The position numbers and the translations under genes were made by a program. Shown piece after piece: positions 14,718 to 21,178 of a DNA stretch of 24,169 bases (position 1 is the stretch's first letter; each line of letters begins with the position of its first letter). The notes under the pieces were generated by a model. That model was not told the origin of the DNA, did not search any database, and saw only the letters and a program-made list of their open reading frames with translations. The stretch spans positions 1-24,169 of the forward strand of contig CAZVWV010000044.1 of assembly GCA_964631745.1 (NCBI GenBank), in the 5' to 3' direction. Source of the stretch: CAZVWV01 sp964631745 (lineage in GTDB: Bacteria; Bdellovibrionota_C; UBA2361; JBGSMV01).

Positions 14718-15029
14718 TTAGGCTCCCGCTCCAGCGCTGACATTAATTAACACTTCGCGGTCATCTAAACTCGAAACCCGGTTGGGTTTTTCTAAGCCGC
14801 AAATCTTACAGCGATGGATAATGCGGAACTCGCCAGCTTTGCACTCGACAGAAACAGGCTGCATCAGGCCGCGACACTCGCAAGCGCGGTCTCCGGGGAA
14901 ATTATCCACATGCCGACTCCACAAACAGTTAGGGCAATGATTAGTGTAGCCATCGCCAACGACCAGTGTGCCGCAATTCATGCAGTGGAAAGATTCCTTA
15001 CGTCTTTGGAATTGTTTGGTTTTGTCCAT
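14718..15029 (-). CDS. RNHCP-domain zinc-cluster protein
   Basis: This 103-residue protein matches the RNHCP domain across its length. It has F-H-C16-M-N-C19, T-N-H31-C32-P-N-C35-L-W-S-R-H40-V-D, F-P-G-D-R-A and then C74-K-I-C77-G; the first R of the name is T29 here. These cysteines and histidines probably hold zinc; the family's function is unknown, and nucleic-acid binding is often assumed. The gene has a strong promoter of its own but no Shine-Dalgarno sequence, and the predicted transcript starts about five bases before ATG 15029. It ends three bases before the FG-GAP gene, which starts right after it, so the two form an operon. The pairing of a cytosolic zinc protein with a secreted propeller has no obvious explanation. 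Confidence 0.85.
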   Translation of the reverse strand: MDKTKQFQRRKESFHCMNCGTLVVGDGYTNHCPNCLWSRHVDNFPGDRACECRGLMQPVSVECKAGEFRIIHRCKICGLEKPNRVSSLDDREVLINVSAGAGA

Positions 15030-15040
15030 ACTGTCTAGAG

Positions 15041-15069
15041 ACTGTACCAGCGTCCGGGGGCGATGCCAA
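15041..15069 (-). promoter_or_regulatory. Promoter of the RNHCP/FG-GAP operon
   Basis: On the minus strand, TTGGCA (15069-15064) and TACAGT (15046-15041) are separated by exactly 17 bases. Transcription should start near 15034, about five bases before the ATG at 15029, so the leader is too short for a Shine-Dalgarno sequence. Confidence 0.6.
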
Positions 15070-15207
15070 GATGCTTGGCCAGGGATTAGATTCGCTCCTT
15101 TAACTCTGACGAAGTAGCTGTTAAAATGACCACCAAGTGGCAGGGCCTATCGTGCGGATAGTTATCATCCCGTGTTTCTTACTGAATGGGGATAGGAGAT
15201 TTGAAAT

Positions 15208-15468
15208 ATGAATAAAAAGCTGACCTGGAAAACAATTGAGAAACTGTACAGTAAGGATTGGGTGCAGTTAATAAATTATAGTTGGCCCGACAACTCAGCC
15301 AAGCCTCGGTCAGGTATAGTTGCTGCGCATGCGAAAAAGAGAGCTACATTCGACAAGCTTATCACGACAAAGCGTCAGAAGGACTCTGCCGTTGTTTATG
15401 TTGGGGAGAGAAAAATCCTAAAAGGCGAAATCCTAGTCGCAGCCGCGCGTAGATGGATGCCTGCATAG
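15208..15468 (+). CDS. Small basic protein of unknown function, coupled to a retropepsin-like gene
   Basis: This 86-residue protein has a firm start: AGGAG (15194-15198) nine bases before ATG 15208. I do not recognise the family. Visible are W-K-T-I-E-K-L-Y-S-K-D-W-V-Q-L (about 7-21), a turn with P-R-S-G-I-V-A-A-H (about 33-41), and a C-terminal helix after A-V-V-Y-V-G-E-R. It has no membrane segment. Its TAG stop (15466-15468) overlaps by one base the GTG start (15468-15470) of the aspartic-protease remnant, so the two genes were made as a translationally coupled pair. By size, order and coupling it resembles the first partner of a two-gene regulatory or toxin-antitoxin-like module, but that is inference. 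Confidence 0.7.
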   Translation: MNKKLTWKTIEKLYSKDWVQLINYSWPDNSAKPRSGIVAAHAKKRATFDKLITTKRQKDSAVVYVGERKILKGEILVAAARRWMPA

Positions 15469-15669
15469 TGCGAACTTACTCTATTAGTGTAAATGCTGGC
15501 TTGCCCATGTTAAGTGCCGTGATCGTTGGACCGGAAGGCGCTGCCAGAGTAGAGTTGGTATTCGACTCCGGCTGCGCGAACAGGCATCGATGGTCTCTTG
15601 GGATGGGATCTAATTCAAAGGATGGATTTTGAAGTATTTGGTAAGAAAAGAGTGATTCGCGTGTATTGA
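15468..15669 (+). pseudogene. Retropepsin-like aspartic protease, internally deleted and frameshifted
   Basis: From GTG 15468 the frame reads V-R-T-Y-S-I-S-V-N-A-G-L-P-M-L-S, then V-E-L-V-F-D-S-G-C (about residues 29-37). The D-S-G is the catalytic triplet of single-domain retropepsin-like proteases (usually D-T/S-G). After that triplet the frame is lost and would stop at 15632. One base further on, a second frame from about 15583 reads G-I-D-G-L-L-G-W-D-L-I-Q-R-M, then F-E-V-F-G-K-K-R-V-I-R-V-Y and stops at TGA 15667-15669. 'DGLLG-x-D' with a short tail is the standard end of these proteins. The middle part, some 60-80 residues in full-length relatives, is missing. The likely cause is a deletion plus frameshift at about 15565-15583. 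Protease activity is not expected, although the D-S-G triplet survives. Confidence 0.65.
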
Positions 15670-15710
15670 CGGCGTTGTTAGGCTTGTCGCCCGCAAGATG
15701 CTTGGCAAAT

Positions 15711-15719
15711 TGCTATAAT
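15711..15719 (+). promoter_or_regulatory. Extended -10 promoter element before dnaE
   Basis: TGC-TATAAT (15711-15719) combines a consensus -10 box with the TGn extension. The -35 position at 15691-15696 has no good match, as is common with extended -10 promoters. The leader would be about 65 bases. Confidence 0.6.
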
Positions 15720-15790
15720 CCCATTAAACTTATACAACATTCGTCAGTCCTGGGAGATTTGGTTTCCCTGATGTGCAATAGGGGTTCCGT

Positions 15791-18700
15791 TTGAGTCAGT
15801 ACGTCCACTTACATCTTCACACTCAGTACAGCCTGCTCGACGGGTTAAATAAAATTGATCCGATGTTGGATAAGGTGGCAGCTTTGGGCCAGCCTGCCGT
15901 GGCCATGACCGATCATGGCAACCTGCACGGAGCGATTGAGTTCTATACGCATGCCAAAGAGAAGGGCGTCAAACCCATCGTGGGCTGTGAACTTTATGTG
16001 ACACCCGGCTCGCGCTATGAGCGCAAAACCCGTAAAGAAGGCGGGGCTGGCACTCATCACGTCACAGCCTTGGTTAAAAATTTAACGGGATATAGAAATC
16101 TTTGTAAGCTGGTTACGCTCGCATACAAAGAAGGTTTTTACTTTAAGCCGCGCGTCGATCACGAGCTTCTAACTAGTCTAAGCGAGGGCATAGTAATTTT
16201 ATCCGGCTGCATGAATGGTGAGCTTGGTTATGCTGCTGTGCGTGATGATCTAAAGACCTGCCGAAAAGTGATAGAATACTACGCCTCAGTCTTTAAAGAT
16301 AATTACTACCTTGAGATTCAACCCCATCCTATCCCTGAGCAGCGCAGAGTAAATGAGATCTGCGCCGATCTGGCTAAGAGCTACGGAATCCCGTTGGTTG
16401 CCACCACCGATTGTCACTATCTGAATGCCGATGATCATTACGCCCAAGAAGTTCTGATGTGCATCTCGACCGGCACGAATATCACCGATCCTCAACGCAT
16501 GCGGCATCAAGGGCTGACTTTGCATCTTAAGACCTTAGAAGAGATGCAGAATGAGTTCGGAGCATTGCCATATGTCGACGAGGCCCTTCGAAACACTGTC
16601 GAGATTTCTAAAGGCTGTGATCTGGATTTCGATTTTAACAAGTATTACATGCCGCGATATGACCTCCCCGAGGGAGAGTCCTTAGATCAGGCCATGGCCA
16701 AGGCTGCCCGTAAGGGGCTGGAAGAGCGCCTACAGGTGATCCGTCAAGTTAATCAGAATTGGGGCAGCGTAGAAGAGAGTCAGTACCAGGACCGGCTAGA
16801 GCAGGAGATTAAAATGATCTCCGAAATGGGGTTTGCCGGATATTTTTTAATCTGCGCGGATTTTATCGTTTGGGCAAAGAGCCACGGCGTGCCAGTCGGT
16901 CCCGGTCGTGGTAGCGCCGCCGGATCTTTGGTCGCATTTTGTATGCGTATTACCGATGTAGATCCGATTCAGCACAAATTACTGTTTGAGCGCTTTCTGA
17001 ACCCCAAACGTGTTTCGCTGCCTGATATTGACGTGGATTTCTGCATTAACGGGCGAGATCGGGTGATCGAGTATGTAGTCTCGAAGTACGGAAAGGATCG
17101 CGTGGCGCAGATCGCCACCTTCGGTTCGATGAAGGCTAAAGCCGCCATTAAGGATGTCGGCCGTGTCCTGGGAAAAAGCTTTGCGGAGATGGACAAAATT
17201 GCGCAGCTTGTGCCCGCGCCTCGTCAAGGCTTTGATTATCCGCTAACAGAAGCCATTAAAATGGAGAAACGCCTCAGCGATTTCGCACAGGGCGAAGGGA
17301 GAGATATTATTCAACTGGCGCTTCACGTGGAAGGTCTTCCAAGGCACGCTAGTACGCATGCGGCCGGAGTGGTCATCGGAGATCGTCCCTTAACTGAATT
17401 GCTGCCGCTCATGGTCGATAAAGCCGGGAACGACGTTACCCAGTACTCCATGAAATACGTGGAAAAGATCGGATTACTAAAATTTGACTTTCTAGGGCTA
17501 AAAACTCTCACGGTAATCCACACTGCGCTTGCCCTGATCAAAGAGAGCACGGGCTTCACGATTGAGCTTGATAAGCTCCCCCTGGATGATGCCAAGACGT
17601 ACACCTTGCTATGTGCAGGTAACACCACTGGTGTCTTTCAGTTAGAGTCGGGTGGAATTACCGAGATGACCATGCGGCTAAAGCCCAGCTGCTTCGATGA
17701 TTTGGTGGCTATTTTAGCGTTATACCGACCTGGTCCTTTGGATGCCGGCATGGTCGATCATTATATCCGGCGCAAACATGGGCAGGAGGTGGTTTCGTAT
17801 CCGCACGCGCGCATGCGAGTGATACTGGCCGATACCTATGGAATTATAATTTACCAGGAACAAATTATGCAGTTGGCGCAGGAGCTGGCTGGGTATTCCC
17901 TCGGGGAAGCGGATCTTTTAAGACGCGCCATGGGAAAGAAAAACCCGGAAGAGATGCGTAAGCAACGGGATAAGTTCGTGGATGGCGCGGTGGCCAGAAA
18001 AATTGAGAAACGCATGGCCAGCGAAATTTTCGATCAGATGGAAACCTTTGCAAGATACGGATTTAACCGAAGCCACTCGGCCGCTTACGCCATGGTATCT
18101 TTTCACACCGGATACCTGAAAGCGCATTATCCGGTGGAATTTATGGCGGCGCTTATGTCGCATGAGATGGACGATAGCGACAAAACGCTCAAAAACATGA
18201 CCGAGTGTCGTAAGCAAAAAATTAAAATCTTACCGCCCGACGTGAATCAAAGCGTGGCGGGCTTTTCGGTCAGAAAAGGAGCCATTCGTTTCGGACTCTC
18301 GGCACTTAAGGGTATCGGAGATAAAGCGGTTGAATCTATTGAAAAGGTGCGTAGAGAGCAGGGTGCCTTTGAGGATCTTGAAGATTTCACTAAACGCGTT
18401 GACCTGCGTGTTGTAAATCGCAGAGTGATGGAAAGCTTAATAAAGTGTGGGGCTTTTGACTTTTCATCCATATCTCGCCGCGAAATGATTGAGAACTTAG
18501 ACGCGGTGTTGCAGTCAGCCCAAATTGCGCATGAGGCCAAAAATTCTAATCAGATCTCTCTCTTTGGCGGCGGGGAAATTGCGCCGATTATACGAGGCAA
18601 GAAAAATCGACTGCCGGAGTGGCCCGTTAATCAACGCCTCTCCTTTGAACGCGAGGCCCTTGGATTTTATATCTCCGGCCATCCCTTAGAAAAATACCAG

Positions 18701-19264
18701 AAGGTGCTTAAACAGATGGGCGCGCTAACCAGCACCGATATCAGAGCACTGAAGCGTGGCGGTTCGGTAATCATGGGGGGCGTGGTAACAGCCTTAAAAC
18801 TTAAGAACACAAAGAAGGGGGACCGTTACGCTACATTTCTCTTAGAAGATGCCGTGGGTTCTGTAGAGGCCATCGTTTGGCCCGATATTTACACCCAGCA
18901 ATCATCAGTGTTGGCCGGAGAGGAGCCAGTGCTAGCCTCGGCTCGCGCCGATATCACCGACGAACGCTGCGTGCTGATTATTGAAAAGATTCAATCGTTG
19001 ATCGATCTGCGAGACCGTAAAGCCACTCAGGGCCTTTTGGCCTTTGACCAAGATGATATGGATTCACGCCTGGACAAACTCTTTGGTATACTGAGCAAAC
19101 ACAACGGCAACTGCCCGGTCAAGGTGCGCATAAAACTAGCGCGCGAAGAGGTTTGGGTCACACTTAAAGATAAACGCGAGCGCCCCGTCTGCGTTGTGCC
19201 CTCTGAAACGCTCTGCGAAGAGGTCGAGCAGCTATTTGGCCGGCCGATTTTGTCGTTTGTTTAG
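15791..19264 (+). CDS. dnaE: DNA polymerase III alpha subunit
   Basis: The replicative polymerase, 1157 residues (E. coli 1160). The N-terminal PHP domain keeps what look like all metal ligands: H8 and H10 (HLHTQYS), D41-H42 (TDHGN), E67 (GCELYV), H89/H90, C140 (SGCMNGELG), and D207/H209 (TDCHY). The polymerase core has GPGRGSAAGSLVAF, the catalytic P-D-I-D-V-D-F (D412, D414) and K-F-D-F-L-G-L (D566). A helix-hairpin-helix stretch (IRFGLSALKGIGDKAVESI) follows, then the beta-clamp-binding motif Q921-I-S-L-F925. An OB fold (G-G-V-V-T-A-L-K through E-A-I-V-W-P-D) and a C-terminal tau-binding region complete it. The start is TTG 15791 with AGGGG at 15780-15784; no other start keeps S-Q-Y-V-H-L-H-L-H. 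It is transcribed alone from the extended -10 promoter. Confidence 0.97.
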   Translation: MSQYVHLHLHTQYSLLDGLNKIDPMLDKVAALGQPAVAMTDHGNLHGAIEFYTHAKEKGVKPIVGCELYVTPGSRYERKTRKEGGAGTHHVTALVKNLTGYRNLCKLVTLAYKEGFYFKPRVDHELLTSLSEGIVILSGCMNGELGYAAVRDDLKTCRKVIEYYASVFKDNYYLEIQPHPIPEQRRVNEICADLAKSYGIPLVATTDCHYLNADDHYAQEVLMCISTGTNITDPQRMRHQGLTLHLKTLEEMQNEFGALPYVDEALRNTVEISKGCDLDFDFNKYYMPRYDLPEGESLDQAMAKAARKGLEERLQVIRQVNQNWGSVEESQYQDRLEQEIKMISEMGFAGYFLICADFIVWAKSHGVPVGPGRGSAAGSLVAFCMRITDVDPIQHKLLFERFLNPKRVSLPDIDVDFCINGRDRVIEYVVSKYGKDRVAQIATFGSMKAKAAIKDVGRVLGKSFAEMDKIAQLVPAPRQGFDYPLTEAIKMEKRLSDFAQGEGRDIIQLALHVEGLPRHASTHAAGVVIGDRPLTELLPLMVDKAGNDVTQYSMKYVEKIGLLKFDFLGLKTLTVIHTALALIKESTGFTIELDKLPLDDAKTYTLLCAGNTTGVFQLESGGITEMTMRLKPSCFDDLVAILALYRPGPLDAGMVDHYIRRKHGQEVVSYPHARMRVILADTYGIIIYQEQIMQLAQELAGYSLGEADLLRRAMGKKNPEEMRKQRDKFVDGAVARKIEKRMASEIFDQMETFARYGFNRSHSAAYAMVSFHTGYLKAHYPVEFMAALMSHEMDDSDKTLKNMTECRKQKIKILPPDVNQSVAGFSVRKGAIRFGLSALKGIGDKAVESIEKVRREQGAFEDLEDFTKRVDLRVVNRRVMESLIKCGAFDFSSISRREMIENLDAVLQSAQIAHEAKNSNQISLFGGGEIAPIIRGKKNRLPEWPVNQRLSFEREALGFYISGHPLEKYQKVLKQMGALTSTDIRALKRGGSVIMGGVVTALKLKNTKKGDRYATFLLEDAVGSVEAIVWPDIYTQQSSVLAGEEPVLASARADITDERCVLIIEKIQSLIDLRDRKATQGLLAFDQDDMDSRLDKLFGILSKHNGNCPVKVRIKLAREEVWVTLKDKRERPVCVVPSETLCEEVEQLFGRPILSFV

Positions 19265-19287
19265 GGCGACATATTAAAAATGTCCCT
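19263..19287 (+). terminator. Possible weak terminator hairpin after dnaE
   Basis: GACAT (19268-19272) pairs with ATGTC (19280-19284) and the flanking GGG with CCC, with one unpaired C, around an AT-rich loop. Only a short pyrimidine stretch follows rather than a T-run, so termination would be weak or Rho-assisted. Confidence 0.35.
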
Positions 19288-19345
19288 CTTGCCGGTGTTC
19301 TAACCATTTGCATAACTTTGAGTCGCTTAAATTTGTAAGATAAAT

Positions 19346-19406
19346 TATACGTATAGGTGTTGATTCCAACCTTTAAACTTAGTCTTGACTAAGTCTAGTC
19401 TATAAT
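19346..19406 (+). promoter_or_regulatory. Promoter and palindromic operators of the Phd-PIN locus
   Basis: A consensus -10 box, TATAAT, lies at 19401-19406. Just upstream is CTTAGTC-TT-GACTAAG (19378-19393), a perfect 7-bp inverted repeat; TATACGTATA (19346-19355) is a second perfect palindrome. Antitoxins of the Phd/YefM class bind such sites and repress their own operon. Transcription would start near 19413, eight bases before ATG 19421. Confidence 0.6.
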
Positions 19407-19420
19407 GATATTCTTAGTTA

Positions 19421-19663
19421 ATGAAAAGAGTCTCCGTTCACGCAGCAAAAACCCAGCTCTCTAAGTTATTGTCCGAGGTCGAACGTGGCGCCGAAGTGGT
19501 TATTATGCGACGTGGCGAGCCGGTGGCGAGACTTTCAAGAACTAAAGGTAAAAAGTTGAATCGACCCCGCGTGGGGTTTGCGACATCCGCTCCAATTAAG
19601 TGCAATGATGAAGTTTTCGCCCCACTTTCCGACAAGGAGCTGCAAGACTGGGGTCTGAAATGA
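19421..19663 (+). CDS. Phd/YefM-family antitoxin
   Basis: This 80-residue antitoxin has the Phd/YefM DNA-binding fold at residues 1-45: VSVHAAKTQLSKLLSEVERG, then E-V-V-I-M-R-R-G-E-P-V-A-R-L, the standard pattern. The C-terminal tail (about 50-80), with A-P-L-S-D-K-E-L-Q-D-W-G-L, is the acidic toxin-binding segment; the E-L-x-D-W-x end is typical of partners of PIN toxins. It neutralises the PIN ribonuclease encoded next and probably represses the operon by binding the palindromes at 19346-19393. No Shine-Dalgarno sequence precedes ATG 19421, and the predicted leader is only about eight bases. The stop overlaps the toxin start (ATGA, 19660-19663). Confidence 0.9.
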   Translation: MKRVSVHAAKTQLSKLLSEVERGAEVVIMRRGEPVARLSRTKGKKLNRPRVGFATSAPIKCNDEVFAPLSDKELQDWGLK

Positions 19664-20046
19664 AATACTTATTGGACACCTGTACTTTTCTATGGCTGAC
19701 CAGCTCGCCAGGTCGACTATCGAAGCGTGCTAAGAAGTTATTGCAAGACGCGGAGCACACTTTAATAATAAGTGATGTTTGTGCACTTGAGTTAAGTTTC
19801 AAATGGATGTCTGGGAAGCTCCCGCTACCCGAGCCGCCGCGAATGTGGTATGAGCAACAGACCAGCTTGTGGAACTTAGAAGCTGTGCCACTCGCCCGTA
19901 ATGTGATTTATCGCGCTTCGGAACTTCCGAAGATTCATTTGGATCCGTTCGACCGCCTATTGGTTGCAACTGCCTTAGAGGAGGGAGGTACCATTTTGAC
20001 CCCTGATCGGGAAATCGCTAAATATCCTGTAGCAGTAATGTGGTGA
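19660..20046 (+). CDS. PIN-domain ribonuclease toxin (VapC type)
   Basis: This 128-residue toxin has the complete PIN metal site: D6 (KYLLDTCTFLW), E44 (ALELSFK), D98 (HLDPFDRLLVATA) and D116 (LTPDREI). It belongs to the subgroup with 'S-x-x-S-x-W-E/F-x-x-x-K-x-x-x-G-K-L-x-L-P' in the middle, normally paired with Phd/YefM antitoxins, as here. The expected action is Mg2+-dependent cleavage of tRNA or rRNA that stops translation until the antitoxin binds. Start ATG 19660 overlaps the antitoxin stop by four bases. Unlike the vapC at 822, it appears intact. Confidence 0.92.
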   Translation: MKYLLDTCTFLWLTSSPGRLSKRAKKLLQDAEHTLIISDVCALELSFKWMSGKLPLPEPPRMWYEQQTSLWNLEAVPLARNVIYRASELPKIHLDPFDRLLVATALEEGGTILTPDREIAKYPVAVMW

Positions 20047-20085
20047 TTTGTAGCGAGTTTTCCCTTACCCATTCCACTCGCAAAC

Positions 20086-20094
20086 TGCTACACT
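20086..20094 (+). promoter_or_regulatory. Possible extended -10 promoter before the permease operon
   Basis: TGC-TACACT (20086-20094) fits an extended -10 box and would start transcription about three bases before ATG 20105. Just upstream, GCGAGT (20053-20058) and ACTCGC (20076-20081) form an inverted repeat that could be an operator, or a terminator for the PIN gene. No Shine-Dalgarno sequence is present. Confidence 0.35.
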
Positions 20095-20104
20095 ATCCCC
20101 TCAA

Positions 20105-21178
20105 ATGGCCAACAAACAGACTTTTCTTCCTCCGCTTTGGATAATCTCGCTGCTCGCAATATTGATAGTGGGCTGGTTTCTCATGAAACTGGATGCCTTA
20201 GTGGCGCTGCTGGTGGTCGGCTACGCCGTGGCATATGTGATAAACCCCTGGCTAACTAACTTGCAAAGACGCGGCATCAGTCGCACTTGGGGCGTTTTAT
20301 TGATTATGCTGGGCATCGCTGTGCTGCTAACCGTGCTTGCCCTGACGGCATTGCCCACAATTGTTAGAGAATACAGCAGACTAAGCCAGAATTTTTCAGG
20401 GTACGTTGAGACCGCCAGGACTCGCGTCGGACCGCTCTTGGAGGGCGTGCAGGCTATCATTCCCCCTGATATCATTAATCTCTCCGCTATCAACGGCGAG
20501 CAGCTGGGCTCCTTTAGTGAGATTGCGGGCGAAACCATCAAACGTGCTTTTTCTACGGTTTCGGGAGCATTGATAAGTGGCTATTCCTTAACCATGTGGC
20601 TGGCCAATTTGCTGCTGTTACCGTTTATTGTTTTTTATGTGGCAGTTGATTTTCACATGATTCACCAACGCGGACTAACTCTTTTCCCTCTAATAACCCG
20701 GGCCAAAGTCAAAAGTATATTTACTGAGATTGACCAACTCGTCTCGGCCTTTGTGCGCGGACAGCTTACCGTTTGCTTCACGCTCTTTGTGCTTTATGCG
20801 ATCGGGCTCAAATTGGTTGGTGTCGAGTTGTGGTTCTTACTCGCTTTTATCTCTGGATTTGGAAATCTCGTGCCGTACCTAGGGTTTCTCTCGGGAATAT
20901 TGCTTAGTTCGGTAATGGCGCTAGTTACCTTCGGCGATTTTTCGCACCTGCTCGGAGTTTGGGTAGTATACGCCGTTGTTCAGGCGCTTGAAGGTATCGT
21001 AATTACACCTAAGATTGTCGGCGACAAGTTGGGGATCTCACCGTTGGTTGTAATTCTTGCGGTCTTTGCAGGCGGTGCGTTGTGCGGATTGCTGGGGGTC
21101 TTTTTTGCAGTACCGGCTGTGGCCATTCTAAAAGTTTTGCTTAAACACGCGATCTCTTGGGCGCATCAAGAGGCCTGA
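20105..21178 (+). CDS. AI-2E family transporter (PerM/TqsA-type permease)
   Basis: This 357-residue inner-membrane protein has the usual AI-2E plan. Two to three helices (residues ~10-85) include the conserved A-Y-V-I-N-P-W segment (about 39-45). A long periplasmic/cytosolic loop with amphipathic helices follows (about 90-165). A C-terminal cluster of helices (about 170-350) contains F-V-A-V-D-type and G-x-x-x-P-Y-x-G motifs (GNLVPYLGFLSG). The end, TPKIVGDKLGISPLVVILAV then G-G-A-L-C-G-L-L-G, is diagnostic. Substrates of the family vary (autoinducer-2, sodium/proton exchange) and cannot be assigned here. It is the first gene of the permease-nadC-birA-coaX operon: its TGA overlaps the nadC ATG by one base. 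The ATG at 20105 lacks a Shine-Dalgarno sequence. Confidence 0.88.
   Translation: MANKQTFLPPLWIISLLAILIVGWFLMKLDALVALLVVGYAVAYVINPWLTNLQRRGISRTWGVLLIMLGIAVLLTVLALTALPTIVREYSRLSQNFSGYVETARTRVGPLLEGVQAIIPPDIINLSAINGEQLGSFSEIAGETIKRAFSTVSGALISGYSLTMWLANLLLLPFIVFYVAVDFHMIHQRGLTLFPLITRAKVKSIFTEIDQLVSAFVRGQLTVCFTLFVLYAIGLKLVGVELWFLLAFISGFGNLVPYLGFLSGILLSSVMALVTFGDFSHLLGVWVVYAVVQALEGIVITPKIVGDKLGISPLVVILAVFAGGALCGLLGVFFAVPAVAILKVLLKHAISWAHQEA

Noticed and set aside
19385..19406. TTGACT (19385-19390) as -35 partner of TATAAT (19401-19406)
   Set aside because: The spacing is ten bases, far from the 16-18 needed; the TTGACT is better seen as part of a palindromic operator.
21157..21177. TTG 21157 as the nadC start
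   Set aside because: The extra seven residues are not conserved, and ATG 21178 has the AGAGG site and the common stop/start overlap.
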